NCBI GenBank assembly: GCA_026545765.1
Contig: CM048844.1
Coordinates: 74,623,029 to 74,687,028, forward strand
Source: Plantago major
Taxonomy: Eukaryota; Streptophyta; Magnoliopsida; Lamiales; Plantaginaceae
Length of the DNA: 64,000 nucleotides
Reading direction: 5' to 3'
In this document: piece after piece, positions 12,801-25,400 of the stretch
Numbering within the stretch: the stretch's first letter is position 1
How the letters are laid out: each line of letters opens with the position of its first letter
Position numbers and translations under genes: made by a program
Notes under the pieces: generated by a model
The model's input: only the letters and a program-made list of their open reading frames with translations
The model's database searches: none
What the model was told of the DNA's origin: nothing

Positions 12801-13343
12801 TTGTACTTACTTTCTAATTTTGCCTTTAATCAATATAAGTCATCAAGGTTTTACTAAACTAAATCAGTTTATTTTACCGTTTAATCAATAGAGGTCCTGC
12901 CTATCTATATAGCTATCCCATTCCGGATCTGAAGCGACTTATCGACATATTGCTAAATCGATTAAATGCAATGACGGGGTCCTCAAACAGATATGAGTAA
13001 CCAGAAAATAACATAACCAATGCAAATTCTAGAAACTAAGCCAGCTTTCCTAATGCCGTTCGGTAAATGAAGTAATGCACCTCCGATTAAATTTTTCGAC
13101 AAAAAACATATTACAGAAGTATGAGTACAATGAATTGAGAGATTCAATCAGTGTTAAACCTTTTCCCTTAAACCTAATTAATGAATTGATCAGTTGAAAA
13201 AGGACGGTGATCGATTCAAGTATAGTTGTAAGTAGAAACGTGGAATGCCTAAGCACAGAAGCGGTGGTAGCGGTAATCGAGTTATCGGCGTAATCCTTGT
13301 ACAATTTGTAGTACGGTGGAGGTGGTGGATATGTTGCCGCCAT
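9888..13343 (-). pseudogene. MED7: MED7 copy A, exon 1 decayed
   Basis: This is Mediator subunit 7, part of the middle module of the Mediator complex that links transcription factors to RNA polymerase II in the nucleus. Exons read on the - strand: exon 1 from the ATG at 13343, then 11801-11870, 10763-10929, 10592-10665 and 9888-9948 with stop TGA. Exons 2-5 have the same lengths and splice sites as in copy B and read open, including FKKELRSLNRELQLH and RPSQYARRVEDVS. Exon 1 begins normally (MAATYPPPPPYYKLYKDY). The following part, which should read GTYVLYGANYT, has many substitutions and small gaps, is out of frame, and lacks the GT donor seen in copy B. Copies B and B' agree with each other here, so A is the odd one. 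It is probably a pseudogene unless the consensus is wrong. Confidence 0.8.
12417..12512. repeat. 48-bp tandem duplication in MED7 intron 1 (copy A)
   Basis: The unit starting ACAAGTGCAGATTATGAA occurs twice with a 48-bp period. Copy B has one unit near 24530. Around it, TATGTCC and GGACATA alternate and could fold, but nothing suggests a function. Confidence 0.8.
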
Positions 13344-13584
13344 ATTTACTCCAAATCGTCACGAATTTGAGAAGGAGCTATTTCGAGTCAATTATCAGAT
13401 CTGTTACTGCAATTGGAATCTCTTTTACTCGGCCATTGTAACAGACCTTCAAATCTTTATGGAAAGAACAAGGAGTTTAGGAAAGAAAACTTATGGGCTT
13501 TTGGTCGATTAGATTTACTTCTAATTGGGCTGTAAACAAAGGCCCAGACCATGACTCACGTATATAGTTTTGCCAAACGTATGA

Positions 13585-13586
<2 letters not shown>

Positions 13587-13626
<40 letters not shown>
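13587..13626. repeat. (TA)n microsatellite upstream of MED7 copy A
   Basis: A run of about 20 TA units. Copy B has only short TA runs at the corresponding place. Confidence 0.95.
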
Positions 13627-13628
<2 letters not shown>

Positions 13629-13859
13629 CGATCGAAGTAGTTGTAATAATAATTATATACTTCTATTACTACTATATAAATTTCAAACAATAATCGTGGT
13701 AGTTGTCCATGTGCTAGGATTTGCTTCTTTGCAGCATCACATCCTATCCTAGTATATATATAATCTAAAAAGAACTTGTGTAAATCAAAGGTAAGATTGT
13801 AACTAATTATGGACGAAAAGCTAGAGACGGACAATGTTGATTGAGTAACAAAATCCCCA

Positions 13860-14110
13860 AATTTTAAAAAGGGTTTACCTTCAAATCCGGAGAAAATAGC
13901 GGATGAAATTTGAGATTGATGGTAGAATTGACCTCCTCTCACGAGCTTCGAATAGACACCAAGAATGGCCGAAATGGTTGAGATTTGGACATGATTCGAT
14001 TTGGCCGAAATGGAGGAAGAAAGGAAGAAGAATGGAGGAAGAAGAAATGGGGGAGAGGACGAGGCTTCTGCTCGTTTGTTCAGAAAATCTAGCGACGGAT
14101 TCGCTGTCAA
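13860..14110 (-). mobile_element. CACTA 5' non-coding exon fragment upstream of MED7 copy A
   Basis: On the - strand this matches the 5' region of the CACTA element at 34940-35150: a subterminal GCGACGGAT motif at the right, then a pyrimidine-rich exon, then a donor GATTCGAAG|GTAAACC (here TTTGAAG|GTAAACCC) followed by similar intron sequence. There is no CACTA terminus next to it, so it is a fragment. The open frame through it is fortuitous. It lies upstream of MED7 in the same orientation. Confidence 0.65.
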
Positions 14111-14485
14111 ATGCGGAACATTAAATGGTAGGAAGTATACTTCTATGCGATAAACCCTCTCATAAAACTAAGAGCGAAATATATTTTATCTCCATGTACA
14201 GAAACATAATTTTCACACATCACATGCATCATAAAACATACTTTTGGGAATTCACATACTTGATCCTTTCGAATAGAATATTATATCAAGTCCCATAACA
14301 TGATATATAATAATCATAAGTTCTTTGTCAAACATTAAAACTATACATATACGATAATACGGAAAATATAAGCAAAAGTATCAGAAAATCCCCTTACCTC
14401 GATGGCGCCGCTATGAAGCTTAACTTAGCTATACCACAAAGCTCCACTAACTTGCATCTCAAACTTTCCCATATCGACACTCTGA

Positions 14486-15327
14486 TATAGCACCAATACA
14501 AAAATTGATATATATATACTTATACTTTTGGGGCTAAATCATAAAATAATTAAATAAGAGGTGGAACTAAATCGAAGGTTAAAGGACGAGGACCGGTGCA
14601 ATTTATAAACTTCAATAACAAAGCGTAAGGATGAGGAATAAGTGCATTAAAAGTAGTTTTGACAAGGGCAGCGAACTTCGGCGAGTCCGAACGGCTTCGT
14701 CTTTCACCCGATTCTCATGAAACAAGTTTCTGCGGGTTCGTTACAACATAACGGATACGTTACAGAAACTGCGGTATACTTCCGGTAGGTGAATAAGAAG
14801 AAACTAAGCCGAGAAGTGAATTACGCTACTGGGGGATAAATCCAAAGACTTTTACGGGACAAGGCTTGCACAAACAAGGTCTAAGACTCACAAGGATCTC
14901 AATGGTTTGAACTGGGTCAAAATTTGGAAGTCGTTTGATACGGATTGGATTGCAAAACGGGGTTGGAGTTTCTTGATATGTATATGTCGATGTGTATATA
15001 TGTATATTGGGTGGTTACATGAAGAATTGACAATGATGAAGCTGAGAGGAGGTGGTGATGCAGTTACCGATTACACACGGTGGACAGGCAGATCATAATG
15101 GCTCAAGGAGTTCAATAACTTGAATTTGGTATGGCACAAGCATGAAGAAAAGAGACTTGGAAAATGAAATTAGGGTAAGGAACTTTTTACAAAATATATG
15201 GGCTCGGGCTAAGTAGTTAAGAATTTGATTTTTTTTTAAAAATAAAATTAGTAGCCCGGTCCACTATAAAAGTAAAATAAAATAAAACCAATAAATCAAA
15301 TAAAAATAAAAAGTACGGGTTCTTACA
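14486..15327. repeat. LTR-like TG...CA block, copy A
   Basis: In copy B the block starts TGTAAGAACCCG and ends CGGGTTCTTACA, which are inverted repeats starting TG and ending CA as in a solo LTR. In copy A the left end is damaged and the right end is intact. I see no matching target duplication on the two sides, so the LTR reading is tentative. No coding region is visible. Confidence 0.5.
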
Positions 15328-16916
15328 AATTTAGTAGTTTGTCACTAACAATTGTAAAATAAGCAACACCTCACATTATCACATAATAGATCAAGAGTTT
15401 CTTTAAAAACAAATGCCACTTGATGCTGCCAGATTCATTTAAACTAATCCATTCACAGGATAATATTTTCTCCAACAGGATTAATGGAATTGAAACGGCA
15501 AAATATACACAAATACACTCCACTCCACAGCAGCCACAAACAGGCTCAATAATTCAAGCACAGCAATCAATAACAACTCAAACTTAAAACTATTCAGGTC
15601 ACTTGCTCGATTAATACCAAAGATTCAGGAAAAGAAAACAAAGCAACATAGAGAAACGAAACACACAGCAAGACACCAAGCTAACCCAACACCGATCGAA
15701 CACCCAAACAAGAGTCAACTAAGAACAAACAATCAGACGACCCAGAACAACAATAAGCAGGTAATCACAGCCTATCACTCATCGAACAAACTGAACAGCA
15801 ACAATAAGAACAAGCAACGAACCCAGAACTCCGATCAAGCAAAAATCAATTCAACCCAGGCACCACATGACACTCAAACGCCAATCGACTAACCAATTCA
15901 ACAACAAACAACAGACAAATACACAAATCGAGGCAGAAAAAGGAAGGAACAGCCTAAGCATGGAAAACAGAGCCTGTTCGACTTGGACAGAGCAAACATC
16001 AAACTCAGTCGAACACAGCAGACCCAGTTCGCATTGTCCACGCGCATAGACAGGAAAAACAGAGCCGATCGAGCTCAACTTGAAGAAAACAGAGTACAAG
16101 CAAACACGCACACAGCAAACACGATTTAAACATGAATCCGACACATCAATTCGACTGTAACAAAGACACAAATGCCCATCCTAGATTAAATCAGAAAGAA
16201 GAAACGCTTACCGAAAGCGAATCGAATCCGAGTAAAATACGAACAAGCGAGCGAACGGATCCAAGCCTCTAATCCTTGTAATCAATTCTACGGAGAATAC
16301 AAGAATCACGTGGCTGAGTTAGCACGAGAGTAAGAAGAAGGAGATCAGAACCGAGTTCGAGAGTCTTACCGGACGAATTCAGACGACGAATTGGGAGGAA
16401 CGAAGGTGAAGACGAAGCTGTTATAGAGATTTGAACTGGGGCTAGGTCAAAATCGATTCCTCTTAGTGTGGTTGTGATGGCGTAGCTAAAGGCATCGATT
16501 TGGTAGAAGCGATCGAGGAAGAAGGAACTGAAGAAGGAGAAAACGAGGAAAGAAAGGAACGAAGAAGTCGATTTGAAGAAGGGAGAGGCGTAATCAGCTT
16601 TAGGGCAAACATGGGGTATAATTGGAAAGTAATAGCGACGGATAGGCGAATCCGTCGCTAGATTTTCATTTTCCGTTTGTTTTTTAATTTTAATTTCTTC
16701 TTTCATTTTCTTTAAATTTTGGTCAACTATTCTAGCGACGGATACGACTATCCGTCACTATTTAGCGACGGATCGACTATCCGTCGCTAGAATAATTGAC
16801 CAAAATTTAAAAAATAGCGATGGATAGTCGTATCCGCTAGAGTTAACAACGGATAAGCGATGAGCGGATAAAATCCGTGCTAACATCAAGTGGCTAAGCA
16901 GGGCATTCTTGTAGTG
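15328..16916 (-). mobile_element. CACTA element 5' end (left end not found), copy A
   Basis: Read on the - strand the element begins CACTACAAGAATGCC at 16916, the classic CACTA terminus, followed by several GCGACGGAT/ATCCGTCGC subterminal motifs (16620-16860). Next comes a pyrimidine-rich leader with good splice donors, TCCG|GTAAGACT ending at 16370 and TTCG|GTAAGCG ending at 16212. No transposase domain follows, and I find no opposite terminus, so this is a 5' fragment or deletion derivative. The flanking bases at the right are AAT. The stretch 14111-14485 between this and the CACTA exon fragment holds a possible donor CATCGAG|GTAAGG on the - strand but nothing I can name. Confidence 0.65.
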
Positions 16917-18381
16917 AATGTCTTAACATACGCCCATCTCACTTGTACTCATCGACAACCGTTAGATTAGTTGTATAAATATTACTTCCAATTGTAATCA
17001 ATCATGACCGTTCATCGGAATTGTAAATTTTACAATGGCAGTTTATGTAAATCAAGATGTCTGAAAGCGGTTGTAATGTCATAACCTCTTAAATTAAATA
17101 TATTACAAATTCAATCTTAAAATAAAAAATAAAATTTGAAATATTAATTAGTTAAGAATATCAATTTAATCAGGATCCAAACAATATATGGATCGATCAT
17201 TTTCCCAAATCACAAACATCAGATTGTGAAGAACCCTAATTTCAAATTGTCAAATCTACCATCAACTCTTAACCTTATTATGTACCTTTAGGCTTCAAGA
17301 AATCCAACAGGCTCTTGAAATTGTTTTGCAGTTCTTTTCAAATTAGTTTTATCAATTATTTTTTTCATTTTTTCTGTCGAGATCATGCTCAATTATGTGG
17401 ATATGATACCTTTAACTTGAACACGACTCGATTGATGAGGGATAGACAATAGATTAATTAGTGGATAGCCGAACTGGATTTTAGAAATAGCAGTATGGTT
17501 CATAACTAGGGTTCTTGCTATGAATTCCTGGAGAAGTTGATTTATCACACTTGACATGACAGACTAATTAAAATAATTTTATGTTATTTTATTTTGAAGT
17601 TTATAGTTAAGTTATAATATATTATGACAATACAATCTTGTTTGTATAGATATATTTACCAAAATTACCATTGTAAAACTTACCAGTCTAATGGGCGGTT
17701 AGGATTAATTACAACTTAAAATAATATTTGAACAAATGATCTAATAGTTGTGGATCAATACAACTGGGCCGTACAAATGGAATCGGACCTTAAAATCGCC
17801 CACTTCATTGTAATTAAATAGTTTGAAGATGCGCTCAGTTCTTTTTTTTCTTTTTTCTTTCCATTTCTTTAAAATGTATTAGATGGTCCCAAGTCCAAAA
17901 TAGATGATCACCATGTAGCTAGTTCAATGTACACTACAAATACAATAAATATTATGACACGGGAAAAAGGGCCATTCTTTCATTTAAGTATAAACTTTGC
18001 CAATTTGTTGAAAAAAGATAAAAATTCCATTATTATGTACTACGTACTCATGAATAGTATCATTTTGCAATATAATTTTTTACCAGTTTGCAAATGATTA
18101 TTTTAAAAGTAGCTAATACAACTCTACTCCGGTGCCATGGATAATTTCTCCATATAACTTTTCTATTTATTTTTAACGATTTCTTATTATTACTACTGAT
18201 AGAATATCTCATCTCGTCTATGACAAAATCTTGCAAACTATTAATATGCAGTATGATGTAGGTCAAAACTAGTAATAATTTCAAGTTGTATAAACATGGT
18301 TATTATAATTCCACATGTATAGATGATTAATCATGACCTATTTCTCTGAGGTAACTTTCAAATTTTTGAAGTGGAAAACAT
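16917..18381. other. non-coding A+T-rich stretch, copy A
   Basis: No protein, RNA gene or complete transposon ends are recognised. The same sequence occurs at 30614-32147 with small differences. Confidence 0.6.
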
Positions 18382-19570
18382 CACTACAAGAATTCTGTGT
18401 TTTGGCGACGGAAAGTTATCCGTCACCGGTGGTATTTGGCGACGGATAGGACATTTTGCCCTATCCGTCGCTAAATGGCGACGGATTATTCTATCCGTCG
18501 TTAAGTAACGACGGATAAATATACGTCGTTTGACTTTAAAAAAAAAAAGAAAAATAGAAATTTAACGACGGATAGATTATCCGTCGTTAAAATCAGCGAT
18601 GGATAGATTTATCCGTCGTTAAATAGCGACGGATAAATCTATCCGTCGCTAGAACCTTAAAAACCGTAATATAACACCCCACAGCCACCATTCCCCAATT
18701 TTCCATCTCACACCACTTCCACCACCACTCCACCGCCCCACCATCGATCCACCACTGCCTCCTCCTCCACCGCCCCACCTCCACCACACCACCACTTCAC
18801 CCACCACTCCACCGCCCCACCATCGATCCACCACTGCCTCCTCCTCCACCGCCCCACCTCCACCACTGCCTCCACCGCACCACCATCGATCCACTACTGC
18901 CTCCTCCTCCACCATCCTCCTTCCACCGCACCATCTATCATCTCCTCTTCGTCCACCACTCTCATCTTTCAACCACCACCAAATCGGAAGGCGGATGCTC
19001 GATCCAACTCCATCATCTCCGATCTGCTCCGATCCACCTCCGATCCCCGAGATCCACCACAAACAGCTTGGATACATTTTATGTATTTTATCTTTTTATA
19101 CATTTTCTGTATATTAGCTTGGATATTAAATATTGTATTGTATTATTGTATATTGAATTTTGTATTATTGAATATTGTTTAAAATTTTCGATTTATTGTA
19201 TAATCGTATTGAATATTGTAGTTTCGATTTGTCCGATTTGAATATCAACCGTATTATTGTCCGATTTGAATATTGTAGTTTCGATAAATCAAGATCTCGT
19301 TCGATTTATTATATTCGTATTCGAATTTTGTATTAAATATCTTGATTTTTTTAAATCGCTATTTTGGCGACGGATAATTTATCCGTCGCCAAAATAGCAG
19401 AATTTTGTTTTTTAAAAAAACTTAAAATCTGCTTTTTAGCGACGGATATATTGCTAAATTTATCCGTCGTCTCAAGGGAACTTTTTTATCCGTCGCCAAG
19501 TCCGTCGCTAAAGACTTGGCAACGGATAGGTACTGTTTTGGCGACGGATTTACAACAGTTTTTTGCAGTG
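18382..19570 (+). mobile_element. non-autonomous CACTA element, copy A
   Basis: It starts CACTACAAGAATTCTG and ends TTTTTTGCAGTG. The flanks carry a 3-bp target duplication CAT (18379-18381 and 19571-19573). Both ends carry many GCGACGGAT and ATCCGTCGC subterminal repeats, the expected transposase-binding sites. The middle holds a C-rich block of CCACCA/CCTCCTCC repeats (about 18700-18960) and an A+T-rich part. There is no transposase, so it depends on another element. Copy B has the same element at the same site, so it was present before the duplication. Confidence 0.9.
18700..18960. repeat. C-rich tandem repeats inside the CACTA element
   Basis: Blocks such as CCACCACTCCACCGCCCCAC followed by CATCGATCCACCACTGCC recur two to three times. 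They give long open frames rich in Trp/Gly or Pro/His on either strand, but these have no protein-like character. The equivalent block in copy B is at about 32500-32780. Confidence 0.8.
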
Positions 19571-20708
19571 CATTAATACTCCATTAATTAAGGAGCATTT
19601 TACAGTATCTCCTAATACTAAAACTTGTGAAAGTCCAAGTTTTTGTGAGAGTTCTGAGAGTCCTGCAATATTGTATAATAATTATGCGGCTTTGTGTGTA
19701 AATTATTGATTTTTGTCTATTTATAAATTGTTTATTGTTGTATACTAATTGTGCAGCTGAATCTTTTTGTGTAGGAGTCTCAAGAGAGTTTCTCCTCACC
19801 TAAACCACAAACTAAATATACACAATTACAAAAACATCACTAAGTGCCAATCTTAACGATCAATATTCCTATGCCCATTTTGCTCTACCCTCCAAAACCA
19901 CCACTTGCATAAGCTTGACCTTAATCTGCAAAACAACTGTACCCCTCTACCATCCATCTCTTTTCGAAACCTAACTGAGCTATAATACTAAATAAAGTTA
20001 TACCCAGATTTGCTAACGAACCGAGCACTTTTGGTGAAAGACAACCAGAAGACTTGATTTTTCTAAATAACCTAAAACAAATCCGACTTTACAAAACACT
20101 TGGACAGTAGAGATAACATTTTCTTATAATCGGGAAAATTATTATTTTAACAAAATGTCACCGCGATTATTTTCCCTTAGGCCTGAGCGTGCGTGACTTT
20201 TGAACAGGAGAAATTTTATTTACTACACAATGTTTCCAAGTCCACTCCACTCTACCTAGGTAGGATCATGACACATTTGTATTTATCAGTTATAAATCAA
20301 TGCAAGAAATGACAGGCGTAGACATGTCCCATTTATTTACTCTCCATGCAATCGTTCACTGATTTTCCAACAACTGTGAATCAAATATTTGCAGTTTTTA
20401 TATATGATTATTATTTATTTTTAATTTTAATTGTGGGGTGCTTGACTGTGACACCCCTAGTGTAGTTTAATGGAAGAATTTATGTAACCAATTGTCATGT
20501 TTTAGGAACTTCGAACACTAGTTGTCTACTAGTGTGGACCAATGTAACATGTCCTAGTCTCCACTGATATTAAATTTCCTATATTAAGTAATTTTGAATG
20601 ACGAAATAATTAAAATACATCAACATCTCATTGTACGACTAATATTAAAATGACACTAAATTATTGCAAAACCTCATTATCAACTTGTGAATATCGAAGT
20701 TAGGTATT
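19571..20708. other. non-coding stretch from copy A end through the spacer
   Basis: 19571-20220 is the end of the duplicated segment (its twin is 33412-34064). 20221-20708 is a spacer not found elsewhere in the window. I see no gene or transposon ends in it. Confidence 0.6.
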
Positions 20709-20919
20709 CATTCCTCCGTCCCATATTTCCCACTTTAACTTTCTGCGGTTTAAGCGCACTTTTTATTTACAATTAATCTTAAGCATGAATATAAAATGTT
20801 GATTAACTTAAAGTATCGTAATATAATTTAATTGAGCATTTCGTTTAATCGTTAAGATAATTTATGTAGCTAATAAAACTAGCTGTCAAAAGTCAAAGTG
20901 GAAAACATAGTGGAAAACA
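20709..20919. mobile_element. Stowaway-like MITE at the left edge of copy B
   Basis: The left part reads TCCTCCGTCCCATATTTCCC, close to the common Stowaway terminus. The right part reads AAGTCAAAGTGGAAAACATA, a degraded inverted match. The interior is short and A+T rich. Copy A retains only CAAAGTGGAAAACAT directly after E1, so E1 seems to have inserted into the right end of the same MITE in copy A. Confidence 0.5.
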
Positions 20920-22045
20920 TGGCAGTAGTATTCAATTAACAAAAATTGCACTGCAAGGGACAGAAGTACTCAACACTGATCTAATGAATTACAATAATTA
21001 CCTATAATTAGGTTACTAAGGTTAGTTCCATTGCGTATGTATAATTATATGTAAACGCTTCAAGCCTTTTAACAGGTGAACTCCCAGATAAACTCTTACT
21101 ACCTGGAACTAAAATGCCTTGCATCCATAAATAATTGGCGTTAGAGTTGGGTTAACTACTGCTAACTTCAATCTGAAAATGTTTGACTAGCACAACAAGC
21201 AGACCTTTAATGACATGTTTACCAAGATTACATGAACATCAACTGTACTCCATGAACTTGAATGAGTATTTCCATGAGATTCTGAGTTGGGGGAAATTTC
21301 GACCCTAGGGGTGCACCCTGGATACCCCTCAATGTTAGTGAGCCTACTAGCTACATTGAGGGGTACACACCCACGGCCCCTAGCCTTGAACAAACCCTAT
21401 TTTAGATCACATAAATGATTCCTTTTTATGCTTCTAAACTTCTAATCACTTGACTGCAAAAAACACAAGCTGACTAATTTGTTACGAAAGTCCATAAACT
21501 GACATGACTTCTAATTGTTGTATTACTCGCTTGTTCATAGTGCCTGCAAGTCATCGTTTACTAGAAGTCAATCATGCAATTGCCAAGTCAAACAAGCTGA
21601 AGCATCTCTACAGAAATTAAGAGCTTCCACATCTGCGATAAGTAATTTGGTCCCAGTGTTCCTCCTCAAGATTTACCAGCAATAATTAACAGAAGTTTCA
21701 ATGTACAAATCGATATTTCATTTTCTACAAGTCTCCTCCACCATTATCTGATGATCAGCCCAAAAAAACCCTTTAAAATACAACCCATAATCATCAGATA
21801 TACAAGGACAAGTTCCATGAAAACGAATCCCCTAAAACAACCTGCGTACAAGGATACCAGCTTAACACGTAAAACAGGGATTAGCCATAAAATGCTTCGT
21901 CGCCCTTTACTACGTCATGTAACCCAATTTGTAGCCTATAATGTTCCACGTGAAAAGTAGAATGGCTAACCCTAATACGACTTCATATGCATGTACTGAA
22001 CTAAGCTCTACGAGTTAGTGTCACAACATCATCAATTACAGAACT

Positions 22046-25000
22046 TCATTGCCCATCTAAGGTACCTAGTGCCTCCTTCAGAAGTCGTTGTGCTTCTTCT
22101 CTTCTCCTGATCAATTGGGAAAAGAAACAACAGGTCATGAAATAGGAAGCAAACACAAGCCATCAATAATAGCCAACAAAATTCAAGAAGAAGACAACAG
22201 ATTTTTTCATATAACATATGAAGAATTATGTGTTCTGGAAAGAAGATATTGAACAACAAATTTCTCATGTAACTCCATCCAGCTGTTAACATTCCTTTTT
22301 GAAGAAAATAGATGGTATTTGATTCTGTTCCTAATTCTAGGAATCCAATGGTTACATACATAAAGCAACTCAGAAACGGCCTCGGACAAGGACTATAGTC
22401 TATAGCGAACCAACAAATGCGCTCTCCCCGCCTCTTTTGAAAAAAGAGATGGTATTAGATGCTATTCAGATGTCTAAGAATCTTAAATGTTACGTGCATG
22501 GAGACTCTCAACAGGCACTGACAAGGACTTCTGATCTATTGAAGCGTGAAGCATCTGAACATTTCATGGATCAAGTTCATTACTGAATTGAGAAAGATCA
22601 ACTTCTTCGTTGTCGAATTTCAAATTTCCGAGTCAAAACCAAGGTCATGAAATATATGTTTATATAGCAGGGTGCTGAAATGCATAAGCCCAGTGTCGTA
22701 TCACATTGTAAGCAAATTAAGAACAGAAATGACATAGGCAAGTACCTCCTGATGTCCTCTATAGCTTGTTTGCGCCGCTGTATCTGGAGTTCAAGGATAT
22801 GGATCAAAGTTGCTCTAGCCTGAGAGAACATAGGAAATGTTACTAAACACAAAATAAAAACTTGATACTGTAACATGGATTAAAATTCATAAAATGCATT
22901 AAGCAACATAACAAACCTGGTGAGGACGCAGTGAATTGAGAAGGTGATGTATATTCTTGAAAATAAGTGAGACATCTTCTACTCTCCTAGCATATTGCGA
23001 TGGTCTATCAACAAGTACATCAGCAAGCTCCAGCAAATGCAGTTGTAATTCTCTATTAAGAGACCTCAGCTCTTTCTTGAAATCTAAAGCAAACGAAGTT
23101 TACTCACATTCATCGAAAGAATTTTCAAGCAACACACATGTGAATACAGTAAACTTCTCCTGTATGAAACTATGAATACCAAGCATCAGATGGTCCATTT
23201 AATATTGAAAGCTTTTACAATATGAATACCAAGCATCATGTCTAATTAATACCTCATTGCTAGCATTACTCAGTAGTCAGTACTAGTAGTTTAATCTGTG
23301 ATTTACACTTTCAATGTCTAAGTTATCAACGCCAGACAAAATGTGCAGCAAACATTCGCAATCGACGAGCAAACAGAACTAAATATGGTGTCTATGAATG
23401 ATATGAAAATTATATAGATTGCCCATAGTATGGTCACTGCATAATGATATGATATAATCGGCGCATTCCAAGTGCCAGACTGCCAGTGTCTTGAATAAAG
23501 ACATTAAACCTTTGTAATCAGTGGCGGATCCAAAGGGTAAGTGGGGTCTTGGATCCGATCACGTACAAACTTTTCAATTTTTTTTCTTTTTCGGTTTTGT
23601 TCTTTACATTTCTTGTTTAACTATTCTTCATTATTTCATTTTTCTACTCTTCCATTAATTTCTCTTTATACTATCTATTGGCTTTGTACTTCCTTATTCT
23701 GAGTATATATTTTTATTTTAAAAAGCTATTTATAATTCCAAAATTAAATATAACATCATATACTATAAACTTTTCTTGGAATATCATACAAATAGATTTT
23801 GACCCCTAAAATATGCTCCTAGATTGACCTTACAAACTGTTTGTAATAATATATAAACATTCATGTCGTCAGAGGAAAAATGGCAGGTGACCATCATAGC
23901 AATTTCACTAATACAAACTACAAAGTACAAAGAGCAAGTATAAGAAGAAGATGATACCAATATTTGGCCCCTTCGGATACAGCTGGCGCACTCCCTGCTC
24001 TTCAAGATCCGGAAGAACATCATCCGTCTACAAACGAATACCAAATCACAAAATTAGAATCAATAGTGTCTATTCTGATTCTTTGAAAGTTTGAAAGAAG
24101 GATTATCATCATTTAGTAGCAATCACAACATATGTGCCAGGTTTCTAGTCTAGTTCTAGAGAATTCATGTTTGTATCTTTCTATTGCAAGTATAATCACT
24201 AAATCAATATTTACCAACTCCTACATTGTTTTCGATCTTACGATATTAACACTCATAAGAAAGGTTGTGTTTCGAATCATTTCACCTTATCATTTACCAT
24301 TTAATCAAGGGCAAAGTTACCGGAAGTACAACTTTATGACTTTTTATTGATTGTGGACTATCCAAACAAATTTTAAAGATTCTAGTACCAAGTTATTTGA
24401 TTTTCCAAAATCAACTTAATTTAAACATCAATTAATATATTCAACATTTCTTACAACTTTCCACATTATTCAAAATATTTTGTTGCTACAAAGTTTCATA
24501 CATATTTCATCTGTTGATAAACAAGTCTACAAGTGCAGATTATGATATGTCCATATACCACGGACATATATCAGTACCGGCACTGACATATGTCTGAAAG
24601 GATACTGACATGTGTCTAAGATTGTGAACATGTCCGTTAATGCTACAGACATATAATGTATTGACACTGACATATGTCTGAAAGCATACATTTTGCATTT
24701 ACTCTAGCTCAATTAATTTATTCATAATGAATTTTGTAGCTGATATTAGGTAGGGTATGATTGTCTCTTTATATTTGTCAATAATCAATATTGTACAAAG
24801 ATCAACAATAAAAAAGTGAATTGTATATTAATCAATTTTATTCTGACATTGTAATACTTCCTAATTTTGCCTTTAATCAATATAAGTCATCAAGGTTTTA
24901 CTAAACTAAATCGGTTTATTTTACCGTTTAATCAATAGAGGTCCTACCTATCTATATAGCTTTCGATTCGAGATCTTAGCCGACTTAGAAACTTATATTG

Positions 25001-25400
25001 CTAAGCCGATTAAATGCAATGACGAAGTCGTCAAACACGTATGAGTAACGAAAATAACATAACTTGATGCAAATTCTAGAAACTAAGCCAGCTTTCCTAA
25101 TGCCGTTCGGTAAATGAAGTAATGCACCTCCGATTAAATTTTTCGACAAAAAGCATATTACAGAAGTATGAGTACAATGAATTGGGAGATACAATCAGTG
25201 TTGAACCTTTTCCCTTAAACCTAATTAATGAATTGATCAGTAGAAAAAGGACAGCGGCAATCGATTACCGTATAGTTGGCACCGTAGAGAACGTAGGTGC
25301 CTTGCACAGGAGGCGGTGGCACAGGGGCGGAGTCAGGGTTGTCGGCATAATCCTTGTACAATTTGTAGTACGGTGGAGCTGGTGGATATGTTGCCGCCAT
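22046..25400 (-). CDS. MED7: Mediator complex subunit 7 (MED7), intact copy B, five exons
   Basis: The exons on the - strand are 25269-25400 (132 bp), 23958-24027 (70), 22917-23083 (167), 22746-22819 (74) and 22046-22106 (61). All four introns have GT-AG ends and the joined frame is open, giving 167 residues, close to the roughly 168 of the Arabidopsis protein. Order: Pro/Tyr-rich start MAATYPPAPPYYKLYKDY, GTYVLYGANYT joined across intron 1 to TDDVLPDLEEQGVRQLYPKG, then FKKELRSLNRELQLH, LELADVLVDRPSQYARR, HHLLNSLRPHQARATLIHIL, the basic helix QRRKQAIEDIRRRREEAQR and the end LGTLDGQ. In other organisms MED7 pairs with MED21 in the hinge of the Mediator middle module and is needed for polymerase II transcription. 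The gene sits among transposon pieces. Splicing is inferred from conservation; expression cannot be judged. Confidence 0.93.

Larger units (their letters stand above)
8411..20220. repeat. segmental duplication, copy A
   Basis: The stretch from CAAAGTGGAAAACAT at 8411 to GAAATTTTATT at 20220 is repeated in the same orientation at 20894-34064, with the same order of MED7 exons, CACTA pieces, TG...CA block and CACTA element. Most sequence is nearly identical. The left limit coincides with the end of E1, so the duplication may continue further left outside the window. Confidence 0.9.

Noticed and set aside
13586-14110. A 174-residue frame on the - strand
   Set aside because: It joins a TA microsatellite with a CACTA leader exon; similarity to 34939-35139 reflects DNA homology of a non-coding exon.
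15851-16171. Cys/Leu-rich frame on the - strand, repeated at 29495-29893
   Set aside because: Lies in the CACTA leader or intron region; conserved only because of the duplication and matches no known domain.
16917-18381. Possible further MITEs in the A+T-rich stretch
   Set aside because: No matching inverted ends with a target duplication could be found.
18593-19077. Trp/Gly-rich and overlapping long frames, also at 32359-32851
   Set aside because: Products of the CCACCA repeat block of the CACTA element; no start context, domain or conservation.
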